Shown here: positions 26,223 to 32,911 of the stretch, in pieces
Layout: every line of letters starts with the position of its first letter
Position numbering within the stretch: the stretch's first letter is position 1
DNA from: an uncultured Gemmiger sp.
GTDB lineage: Bacteria > Bacillota > Clostridia > Oscillospirales > Ruminococcaceae
Length of the DNA: 59,823 nt
NCBI GenBank assembly: GCA_944388135.1
Contig: CALXHP010000058.1
Location: forward strand, 1-59,823
Reading direction: 5' to 3'
Made by a program: the position numbers and the translations under genes
The notes under the pieces: model-generated
Seen by the model: the letters and a program-made list of their open reading frames with translations, nothing else
Told to the model about the DNA's origin: nothing
Databases searched by the model: none

Positions 26223-27122
26223 TCAAAGATCGTCAAACCGCCAGCCATCCAGAAGATGCTCATCTTTCGCAAGCTGTCGCATGTCAAATGGCAAAGGGCT
26301 GACAATCCTGCGCAGTTCCCTGGTAAAAGGGTGCTGAAAGCGCAGTACACCGCAGTGCAATGCATGACGTCCTATCCTGGCATCGGATCCTCCATAAAGC
26401 GTGTCGCCTGCCAGAGGATGCCCGATATAGGACATATGTACCCGAATCTGGTGGGTACGTCCCGTACGCGGTGTACATGCCAACAGGCTGTGATGCGGTC
26501 CGACTGCCAGTACTGTGTATTCCGTCAGACTGTATTTGCCCTGTTGTGTGACACAGCGCCCTATGATAGAATCGCCTCGTCTGCCTATGGGTTCTTCAAC
26601 TCGACCGAAGCCCAGCGGCAGGGACCCTTGTACAATTGCCAGATAACATTTTTGAACGTAGGCTGTAAGCAGCGGAGCCGAAAATGCATTCTGTGCGCAT
26701 AGTACAAGGCCACTGGTATTTTTATCAATTCGATTGATCGGTCTGAAAACACCGGTTTTTCCTTGGCATTGCAAATGAAAGATCCATCCGTTTGCCAGGG
26801 TATGGTCCGGATAATTTAGTGTGGGGTGAACAGCTAAGCCTGCCGGCTTGTCCAACACGGCAACAAAGTCATCCTCGTATGCAATGGACAAAGGAATGGG
26901 TTGTGGAATAACACTGGTGGGCTGTTCCGGCGGCAAAGCAAAAGAAATGCATTGCCCCGTGTGTACCAATTGGTTGGTATGAATGGGAATTCCGTCGGCA
27001 AAAAAGCCATTTCCAAGATGTTTGACCGACTTGATCAGTCCTGCCGTTATGCCGCAGGTACGCAAAAAAACGCCAAGGCGTTGCCCCTCGGCTTCAGGCG
27101 GCACGAGATAGCGCAGTTCCAT
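26223..27122 (-). CDS. RluA-family RNA pseudouridine synthase
   Basis: The 299-residue enzyme isomerises uridine in rRNA or tRNA. The catalytic aspartate lies in NRIDKNTSGLVL (about 127-138), followed by RTGRTHQIRVHM, both diagnostic for the RluA/RsuA superfamily. The N-terminal region resembles a weak S4 domain. The specific target (RluA, RluC, RluD or other) cannot be read from sequence. The ATG at 27122 is 13 bases after AAAAGGAGG, slightly long spacing. Confidence 0.9.
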   Translation of the reverse strand: MELRYLVPPEAEGQRLGVFLRTCGITAGLIKSVKHLGNGFFADGIPIHTNQLVHTGQCISFALPPEQPTSVIPQPIPLSIAYEDDFVAVLDKPAGLAVHPTLNYPDHTLANGWIFHLQCQGKTGVFRPINRIDKNTSGLVLCAQNAFSAPLLTAYVQKCYLAIVQGSLPLGFGRVEEPIGRRGDSIIGRCVTQQGKYSLTEYTVLAVGPHHSLLACTPRTGRTHQIRVHMSYIGHPLAGDTLYGGSDARIGRHALHCGVLRFQHPFTRELRRIVSPLPFDMRQLAKDEHLLDGWRFDDL

Positions 27123-27160
27123 GGCAACGTGCCACCCTCCTTTTGCACCCATATGGCAGT

Positions 27161-27189
27161 ATTATAGCACAAAGGCAGTATAGATGCAA
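27161..27189 (-). promoter_or_regulatory. Promoter of the pseudouridine synthase gene
   Basis: On the minus strand TTGCAT (27184-27189) and TATAAT (27161-27166) are 17 bases apart. Confidence 0.85.
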
Positions 27190-27206
27190 ATCCAATGTTT
27201 GTCAGG

Positions 27207-27254
27207 ATAAAAAACAAAACGGCACATCCGCGCAGTGACGCTGCGGACGTGCCG
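27207..27254 (-). terminator. Terminator of rnpB
   Basis: On the minus strand CGGCACGTCCGC pairs with GCGGATGTGCCG (one G-T) around an AGCGTCACTGC loop region, followed by TTTTGTTTTTT. It begins about ten bases past the RNase P RNA. Confidence 0.9.
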
Positions 27255-27264
27255 GAACGCTCAT

Positions 27265-27613
27265 AAAAACGACTGGACCGTAAGCCGGGTTCTGTATCAA
27301 ACGACGATCTATCTTGGCCTTGCGTCGCCGCAAGGCTCACGCCATCACCGGGACGCGCGAGGCTCCGCATCATGTCCCATACGGATGTTGCTTCAAGCAG
27401 GGTTTACATAGCCGCAAAGTCGCCAGTGCGCTGGTGAGCTCTTACCTCGCCTTTCCATCCTTACCGTGCCGAAACACGGCGGTTTCTTTCTGTTGCACTA
27501 TCCCTGGGGTCACCCCCGGCTGCCGTTAGCAGTTGCCATGCCTCTGTGAAGCCCGGACTTTCCTCAGGCGGTTCTTGCGAACCGTCCCGCCGCCGTATGT
27601 TCCACTCGTTTTC
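27265..27613 (-). ncRNA. rnpB: RNase P RNA, class A
   Basis: This catalytic RNA removes 5' leaders from pre-tRNAs. Conserved blocks on the minus strand are GAGGAAAGTCCGGGC, GGTAAGAGCTCACC, and the 3' CAGAACCCGGCTTA. The ends are set by helix P1: AAAACGA with TCGTTTT continuing TGGA with TCCA across one G-G mismatch. The 5' end falls about six bases after the -10 of its own promoter. At 349 nucleotides it fits class A. Confidence 0.96.
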
Positions 27614-27618
27614 GGCTT

Positions 27619-27647
27619 AGTATAGCATAAATTTTCTCTGTTGGCAA
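27619..27647 (-). promoter_or_regulatory. Promoter of rnpB
   Basis: On the minus strand TTGCCA (27642-27647) and TATACT (27619-27624) are 17 bases apart. The -35 lies just beyond the bofA stop codon. Confidence 0.85.
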
Positions 27648-27650
27648 GTA

Positions 27651-27905
27651 TTACAGCAGTAACTGGAGAAGCAGCAGCAGAATTACCCCCGGCATTCCCA
27701 GCAACACCGAGATACCCCCGGTAAAGCGATTCAAAGGGAGCGTGACCCCCGTGACAGGTGCCAAAAGCCCCAACAAAGCCAACGTTCCCAATCCGCAGAC
27801 GGCGCTGCCCAGGATGGTCAGAATCGGGTGCCGCTGATGTGCGGCACACCGCCCGATGATCAACAGACAGACGGCAAGACCTCCCCAAAGCCATCTGTTC
27901 ATCAT
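27651..27905 (-). CDS. bofA: BofA-family sporulation membrane protein
   Basis: The 84-residue protein has about three hydrophobic segments and the conserved BofA C-terminus TGVTLPLNRFTGGISVLLGMPGV. In Bacillus, BofA holds the SpoIVFB protease inactive in the forespore outer membrane until pro-sigma-K processing is triggered. The start at 27905 overlaps the yaaL stop (ATGA), with GGGAGGTG upstream. Whether a SpoIVFB partner exists is not known from this window; an M50 protease is encoded at 50354-51019. Confidence 0.88.
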   Translation of the reverse strand: MMNRWLWGGLAVCLLIIGRCAAHQRHPILTILGSAVCGLGTLALLGLLAPVTGVTLPLNRFTGGISVLLGMPGVILLLLLQLLL

Positions 27906-28114
27906 GGGTCGGCACCTCCCGAACGCAACATCCGCAGCAGTGCACGGCAACGGCACATCAGTGCTGCATGTTGGTAGGTCAGCTGTTCGATATAAAATGG
28001 GTCCTGTGCTTCTTCAAAAGCCATTTCATTGGCGCGCAATGCCTGCATGGCATGCTGCAGTTCCGCCTGTAGGGCTCGATGTTCTTTCTCTTGGCGGGTC
28101 AATCGTTTAAACAC
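27902..28114 (-). CDS. yaaL: DUF2508 (YaaL-like) small protein
   Basis: The 70-residue, mostly helical, charged protein has a heptad-like pattern suggesting a coiled coil (EKEHRALQAELQHAMQAL). DUF2508 genes sit immediately before bofA in Bacillus (yaaL-bofA), and this gene does the same with a four-base overlap. Function is unknown. A GTG at 28114 is chosen because GGGGGAG precedes it by six bases, and translation then begins with FKRL as in the family; an ATG five codons earlier is possible. Confidence 0.8.
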   Translation of the reverse strand: MFKRLTRQEKEHRALQAELQHAMQALRANEMAFEEAQDPFYIEQLTYQHAALMCRCRALLRMLRSGGADP

Positions 28115-28130
28115 AGGCTTCTCCCCCATC

Positions 28131-29606
28131 TCACAGCAAGATACAGATCAAACCGTCGCAGCCTTCGTTGATGATTCTTTCTAAGGTGGTCTGCAATCGG
28201 TTGCGGGCTTCCTGCGGCATATGCAAAAGCTTCGCCTGTACTCCTTCGCTGACAAGCTCATTGAGACTTTTCCCAAAAATATTTGTGTTCCACAGCTTTC
28301 CGGGGTCTGTTTCAAAATCGGCCAAAAGACTTTTGATCAGTTCTTCTCCCTGCTGCTCGCTTCCCACCGTGGGGGACAATTCCGTATGGATATTGGCCCG
28401 CATAATATGCAGGCTGGGGGCACTGGCGGAAAGTCGAACCCCGTATTGCCCGCCCTGGCGTACGATTTCCGGTTCTTCCAGCGTCAGTTCATCGATTCCC
28501 GGCATGACGATGCCATATCCCGTTGCCTCGACCTGATCCAGCGCCGCCTTGATTTTGTCATAGGCTCGCTTGGCTCTGGCCAGACTGACTACACAGGGCA
28601 ACAGACTCGCTTCATCCACAATTTCAAGTCCTGTCTGCTCTCCCAGAATTTTATAAAAGATATCCGGGCTAATATTGGCGCTCATCCGCACGGTGCCGGT
28701 GGAAAGATCCATCCCCGTCAACGCCGCACTGACGATGTATTCACAATTTAACTGCGGACGTTTTCCTGCCACATCGGCCATCTTTTGTACGCTTTCTGCA
28801 TACGCAAGCATGGCTGTATAGACAGAACTTTGCAGCCAATGGCCCGCTTCCAGCATTGTCACCCAGGAGGGCATCGAAACCGCAATTTCCCGGATAGGAA
28901 ATTCGTACAGCAATGTCTGCAGCAGCCGGTCCAACGTTTCTGCCGTCATTGTTACACAATTGATGGGAAATACGGCATGGTGATAAATGTCTGACAGCTG
29001 GGCTGCCAGCTGTTGGGCGTCGTCGCTCTCAGGGTCTGCGCAATTCAACAGGATGATGTACGGTTTGCCGATAGCATCCAATTCTTCCACTATACGTCGT
29101 TCGGCTTCCTCGTATCCTTCCCGCGGCAAGTCCGCCACCGAACCATCGGTAGTAACTACCACACCGACTGTTGCATGCTCCCGGATCACGCGGCGGGTAC
29201 CGGTTTCGGCAGCCAGGTCGAAGGGAACTTCATGATCGAACCATGGGCTTTTTACCAGGCGGGGCGAATCGTTTTCTTCATGGCCCAGCGCACCTTCCAC
29301 CATATACCCGACACAATCGATCAAACGGGCGCGAAAGCTGCCTCCCCCGGAAAGTTCAATGGTAACGGCCTTCTCCGGGATGAATTTCGGCTCCGTGGTC
29401 ATAATGGTCCGCCCCGCCGCCGATTGAGGCATCTCATCTTTAGCCCGCGCCCGAAGTGCCTCATTCTGAATATGCGGCAGTAACATCAACTCAGTAAAAC
29501 GTTTGATGAAGGTACTCTTTCCGCTGCGTACCGGCCCTACAACACCCAGGTAGATATCGCCGCCTGTGCGCTGTGCAATGTTCTGGTAAATCTGTTCCTG
29601 CGTCAC
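28131..29606 (-). CDS. spoIVA: Stage IV sporulation protein A, coat scaffold ATPase
   Basis: The 491-residue protein polymerises with ATP hydrolysis into the basement layer of the spore coat on the forespore surface. Walker A is GPVRSGKST with Lys30, the same residue number as in Bacillus SpoIVA. RTGGDIYLGVVG, MPQSAAGRTIMTTEPKF and the C-terminal ERIINEGCDGLICILL are family hallmarks. The GTG at 29606 is preferred over ATG six bases earlier since it has proper spacing from AAAGGGGG and reproduces the Bacillus N-terminus length. It follows sipL by 14 bases. Confidence 0.96.
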   Translation of the reverse strand: MTQEQIYQNIAQRTGGDIYLGVVGPVRSGKSTFIKRFTELMLLPHIQNEALRARAKDEMPQSAAGRTIMTTEPKFIPEKAVTIELSGGGSFRARLIDCVGYMVEGALGHEENDSPRLVKSPWFDHEVPFDLAAETGTRRVIREHATVGVVVTTDGSVADLPREGYEEAERRIVEELDAIGKPYIILLNCADPESDDAQQLAAQLSDIYHHAVFPINCVTMTAETLDRLLQTLLYEFPIREIAVSMPSWVTMLEAGHWLQSSVYTAMLAYAESVQKMADVAGKRPQLNCEYIVSAALTGMDLSTGTVRMSANISPDIFYKILGEQTGLEIVDEASLLPCVVSLARAKRAYDKIKAALDQVEATGYGIVMPGIDELTLEEPEIVRQGGQYGVRLSASAPSLHIMRANIHTELSPTVGSEQQGEELIKSLLADFETDPGKLWNTNIFGKSLNELVSEGVQAKLLHMPQEARNRLQTTLERIINEGCDGLICILL

Positions 29607-29620
29607 TCTCATTTCCCCCT

Positions 29621-31168
29621 TTACAACGCTGCCGGAATCAGCAGGCAAGTCGTTTCTGTTGTAAGGTCCTGCGGCAGCTTCCCTTCACATTCCATATGGT
29701 TGGCTGCCACAAGATCTTTTGCCCGCGCGTGATAACGTTTGGCTATATCGAATACCCGTTCACCATCCTGCGCGTAATAGAGGTACAACGCCGGGCCATC
29801 CCCTTTTTCTGCATATTCTTCGCCCAGCTCCACCTCGCAGAGTGCCTCTCCGGAAACAGCTTGCAGCAGCACCCCTGTCGTAGCGATATCCACTTCTACC
29901 CGAAGCTGTGCCCCATTCTTATTGGTGGCGATTCTGGTAATGCAAGCTTCCATGCAGGGGCAGGCATCTGCGGAAGTCCCGCGCCATGCGCCATCCACCT
30001 TCCAGGTGAAAGTTTTGTCATAGCATGTCAACTCCCCCCGCGGGTCAGCACAGAATACATGCGCAGTTCCTTTGCCCACAAGGCAAACGCTTTTTTCCGG
30101 TTCATTGGTCTCCAACTCGGTGGGTGTTGCACTGCCCAGCGTAACAAAACATCCTTTGACATCCACTTCCGGATCGGGCAGATCATCCGCCAAATTCACA
30201 CTGACATGGCCATTCAAATCTGCGGTCGCATTGAATAGTTTGCAGGCAGTTTGTACCGTTTGAGTCTGGCAAACCGTTGAATACGCGTCGGCCACCACGG
30301 TAAGGCTGGAGGTCCGCCATACTTCCAGGTGCAGTTTCCAGGTCACCGAAAGTTCTGCCTCCCCGCTTTCGGAAGCCGCCATGCTGGCAGCTATCACCTT
30401 TCCCCAGGCGATGCAGGTATCGCCTTCTGTCACTCCGGGAAGGTCCACCGTTTGCTGAACAGGGAGTTCTTTCTGGTGAACAGCCATTTCATCTGAGGAT
30501 CTGGACTGGCAGCATACTTGGAGCTGCAAGGTGCCCTGCACACTGGCCTGGCCGGTTTGCAGCGAGACACTGCCCACAGCAAAATTGCCGTCAATATCCA
30601 GCACAGTGTCGCCCGCATCCTGCAGCAACATGGAAGTCTCTGCCGTGAATGTCTTTTCTTCTGCCGCAATACGCTGCTGCCCCCGGAGTTCTTTGGTCCG
30701 CTGCTCTACGCCACAGTCCGCAAGGGAGGTCAACACCTCGCACTCCCTGCCGGAGAGAACGGCACCGCATAAAATATAGGCTCCACGCAGGTCTATGCGA
30801 TGTTCGCTGACCGCATGGCAGTTGCAGTACTCCGTTTCCCCCCAGATTTGTGCAGGCCCCTCCAAATAGTTGCCGGCGGGAAGCTCGACCGATTTTTCGA
30901 AGGCAAATTTTTGTTCGGTGCGGTACAGACGGCACCCCGGTTCATCGCTTTGGTAATACACGGTACAGCGCAGATAGCCCTCGCTTTGCCACCGCAGGCC
31001 TGCCACGCGGTTTTGCAGGACTACCGGTTCGATTAGGCATTTCACGATTTTAAACACGGCTGGAAGATAATCCGGAATCAGAATTTCGGTTTCCACCGGA
31101 AGCTCCAGCCGGGTTTCCCATCTGCCCGCATACGATGCTATGGTGTCTTTGAACACCTTGAGTTCCAT
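29621..31168 (-). CDS. sipL: SipL-like coat morphogenetic protein (DUF3794 and LysM)
   Basis: The 515-residue protein contains repeated DUF3794 beta domains and a C-terminal LysM domain (LYYAQDGERVFDIAKRYHA, then KDLVAANHM). In Clostridioides, SipL binds SpoIVA through its LysM domain and replaces SpoVID of Bacillus. Direct adjacency to spoIVA supports the call. The start at 31168 follows AAAGGGGC. A sigma-E-like promoter lies upstream. DUF3794 also occurs in other spore proteins, but the architecture plus context make SipL most likely. Confidence 0.9.
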   Translation of the reverse strand: MELKVFKDTIASYAGRWETRLELPVETEILIPDYLPAVFKIVKCLIEPVVLQNRVAGLRWQSEGYLRCTVYYQSDEPGCRLYRTEQKFAFEKSVELPAGNYLEGPAQIWGETEYCNCHAVSEHRIDLRGAYILCGAVLSGRECEVLTSLADCGVEQRTKELRGQQRIAAEEKTFTAETSMLLQDAGDTVLDIDGNFAVGSVSLQTGQASVQGTLQLQVCCQSRSSDEMAVHQKELPVQQTVDLPGVTEGDTCIAWGKVIAASMAASESGEAELSVTWKLHLEVWRTSSLTVVADAYSTVCQTQTVQTACKLFNATADLNGHVSVNLADDLPDPEVDVKGCFVTLGSATPTELETNEPEKSVCLVGKGTAHVFCADPRGELTCYDKTFTWKVDGAWRGTSADACPCMEACITRIATNKNGAQLRVEVDIATTGVLLQAVSGEALCEVELGEEYAEKGDGPALYLYYAQDGERVFDIAKRYHARAKDLVAANHMECEGKLPQDLTTETTCLLIPAAL

Positions 31169-31215
31169 GTTTGATTGCCCCTTTCCATCTGTCGCTTGGT
31201 TGACTGTCTGGTGCA

Positions 31216-31244
31216 TGTATATGCGGCAGGGCAAAAAAATAATC
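31216..31244 (-). promoter_or_regulatory. Candidate sigma-E promoter of sipL-spoIVA
   Basis: On the minus strand GATTATT (31238-31244) and CATATACA (31216-31223) are 14 bases apart. Mother-cell sigma-E promoters in Bacillus have KMATATT, 14-15 bases, CATACAMT; the match is 6 of 7 and 6 of 8. The -35 overlaps the end of the spoVM terminator. Identification rests on resemblance plus the target genes. Confidence 0.45.
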
Positions 31245-31266
31245 CCTGCCTTGCGGCAGGGATTTC
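31232..31266 (-). terminator. Terminator after thiN-spoVM
   Basis: On the minus strand AAATCCCTGCC pairs with GGCAGGGATT around GCAA, followed by ATTTTTTT. It lies ten bases after the spoVM stop. Confidence 0.92.
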
Positions 31267-31275
31267 AAGAGACTA

Positions 31276-31344
31276 TCAAACTTTAAAGGCCGCACGGAGA
31301 ATCCAGCGCAACGCGCGCGGGCAACGGACCACAACCACATGCAT
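31276..31344 (-). CDS. spoVM: SpoVM, tiny coat-localising amphipathic peptide
   Basis: A 22-codon gene. Against the 26-residue Bacillus SpoVM it shares Pro9, Leu12, Ile15, Arg17 and Ala18 in register, with basic residues at 7 and 10 and a hydrophobic stretch at 3-6; Pro9 is important for function in Bacillus. SpoVM is an amphipathic helix that recognises forespore membrane curvature and recruits SpoIVA. GAGGTG lies seven bases before the ATG. Placement directly after thiN is the conserved Bacillus position (thiN-spoVM-rpmB), and a terminator follows. It is shorter at the C-terminus than Bacillus SpoVM. Confidence 0.85.
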   Translation of the reverse strand: MHVVVVRCPRALRWILRAAFKV

Positions 31345-31406
31345 GGACTGCACCTCACTTTCCTTGTGTGATGTAAGCCATACTATGCGATAATCTGTAC
31401 AGTGTG

Positions 31407-32042
31407 TTACCCGTCGGCACGGGTCAGCACAACCAGGCCATGCCCCGTGCGGCACATCAGATGGGCCGCCGGCGCAGTGAATTCATTGCTGGTGCCAAGG
31501 GGATAATCCAGCTCTGACAAGGTGGCATCCTGCAAAGGATAGTATACCCCCTGCAGCGTAACCCCTGTCATCGGGCTTCCCAACGCAAAAACAGAAAGAT
31601 ACATCCAATCTTTGCGTTCCAGATCCAACGGCTGCCCCGGCAGCAAATAGTGCATTTCACTTCGGGAGTCCGCCAGCACGACATCTACTCCGTGTAACGC
31701 CAGGAAAAGCCCTGTGGAAATATTCGCGAACATATGCTCGATGCGTGCGCCGCCCAGCGCGCCTAACAGGACAACTTCCGTGTATCCGTGCTCTACCAGC
31801 CAGCGGGCAGCAAATTGTGTGTCGGTATCGTCTTTTACATGGGGCAATACGATGGTTTCACGATCCGTTTCCGGCTGGGGGGCAGAATCAAAATCGCCTA
31901 CAATGAGATCCGGGCGTACGCCCAGCCTAGCCGCATTACGATATCCGGCATCGCAGGCAACCAGGAAATCCCCCGGCTGCAAATAAGAAGCCATATCCAT
32001 TCCAACCGGTACCGCTGAAAACACTACCGCACGTTTGCTCAT
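31407..32042 (-). CDS. thiN: Thiamine pyrophosphokinase
   Basis: The 211-residue enzyme makes thiamine pyrophosphate from thiamine and ATP. Motifs ACDAGYRNAARLGVRPDLIVGDFDS (in outline, residues about 30-54), KDDTDTQFA and LGALGGARIEHMFANI are diagnostic. It overlaps rsgA by four bases (ATGA). It is the last gene of the yicC-to-thiN block before spoVM. The pentose-phosphate epimerase gene often found between rsgA and thiN is absent. Confidence 0.94.
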   Translation of the reverse strand: MSKRAVVFSAVPVGMDMASYLQPGDFLVACDAGYRNAARLGVRPDLIVGDFDSAPQPETDRETIVLPHVKDDTDTQFAARWLVEHGYTEVVLLGALGGARIEHMFANISTGLFLALHGVDVVLADSRSEMHYLLPGQPLDLERKDWMYLSVFALGSPMTGVTLQGVYYPLQDATLSELDYPLGTSNEFTAPAAHLMCRTGHGLVVLTRADG

Positions 32043-32911
32043 CGCTCCCACTCTTTCCGGGCACTTGCTTCTTCATACATGGCAAGGTAACTTGCATAGC
32101 GAGTCTTGCTGATTTTTCCCTCATCCACTGCGTTCCGGATCGCACAGCCGGTTTCGCTGCGATGGGAACAGCCGGTAAAGCGGCACTGGCCAAAATAGGG
32201 CTCAAATTCCGGGAAGGTATGCTGCAATTCTTCTTTGGGAATACGGCACAGCTTTTGGGCTTCCAGGCTGGCAAAGCCCGGCGTATCCGCCAAGCGCCCG
32301 CCGCAAACCTCAAAAATTTCGACTTCACGGGTCGTATGACGTCCGCGCCCAAGTTTCTGGCTGATCTGGCCCGTTTCACGTCTGAGTTCCGGTGCCAGAG
32401 CGTTCAACAGCGTGGACTTTCCCACGCCGGAATTCCCGCAGAAGGCACACAAGTGGCCCTCTATATAATGACGTATCGTATCCAGGCCCTCTCCGGTTTC
32501 ATAATGCAGTGCCACCAATGGGATGCCGCTTCCTTCATAGGCCTGCGCAAGCCTATCTGCCGCTACCAGATCCGCTTTTGTTACAACCAGTACCGGCTGC
32601 ACATCCTTGTAGACGGCCGCTGCAATAAGCTCATCCAGAATCAAAGTGCTGGGAACCGGCTGTGTGGTGCTGGCAACGATAAACAGGACATCCAGGTTGG
32701 CCACCGGAGGACGGATAAAAACATTCTTGCGCGGGAGGATTTCATCAATGGTCATCTTGTCAGCAGAAAGCACCACATTGTCCCCAGCTACCGGCACAAT
32801 ACCCCGTTTACGAAAGATGCCGCGCGCTTTGCATTCCACAATGCCCTGCGCTGTGCGGACATAATAAAAACCGCCGATTCCCTTTGTAATATAATCCATA
32901 GATTCGCTCAT
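32039..32911 (-). CDS. rsgA: Ribosome small-subunit GTPase RsgA
   Basis: The 290-residue circularly permuted GTPase acts in late 30S assembly. An OB-fold N-domain is followed by motifs in the permuted order G4 (TKAD), G1 (GNSGVGKST), G3 (DTPG), then a zinc motif with CRFTGCSHRSETGC. The start is one of two consecutive ATG codons overlapping the prkC stop; the second is used here. It lies between prkC and thiN as in Bacillus. Confidence 0.95.
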   Translation of the reverse strand: MSESMDYITKGIGGFYYVRTAQGIVECKARGIFRKRGIVPVAGDNVVLSADKMTIDEILPRKNVFIRPPVANLDVLFIVASTTQPVPSTLILDELIAAAVYKDVQPVLVVTKADLVAADRLAQAYEGSGIPLVALHYETGEGLDTIRHYIEGHLCAFCGNSGVGKSTLLNALAPELRRETGQISQKLGRGRHTTREVEIFEVCGGRLADTPGFASLEAQKLCRIPKEELQHTFPEFEPYFGQCRFTGCSHRSETGCAIRNAVDEGKISKTRYASYLAMYEEASARKEWER

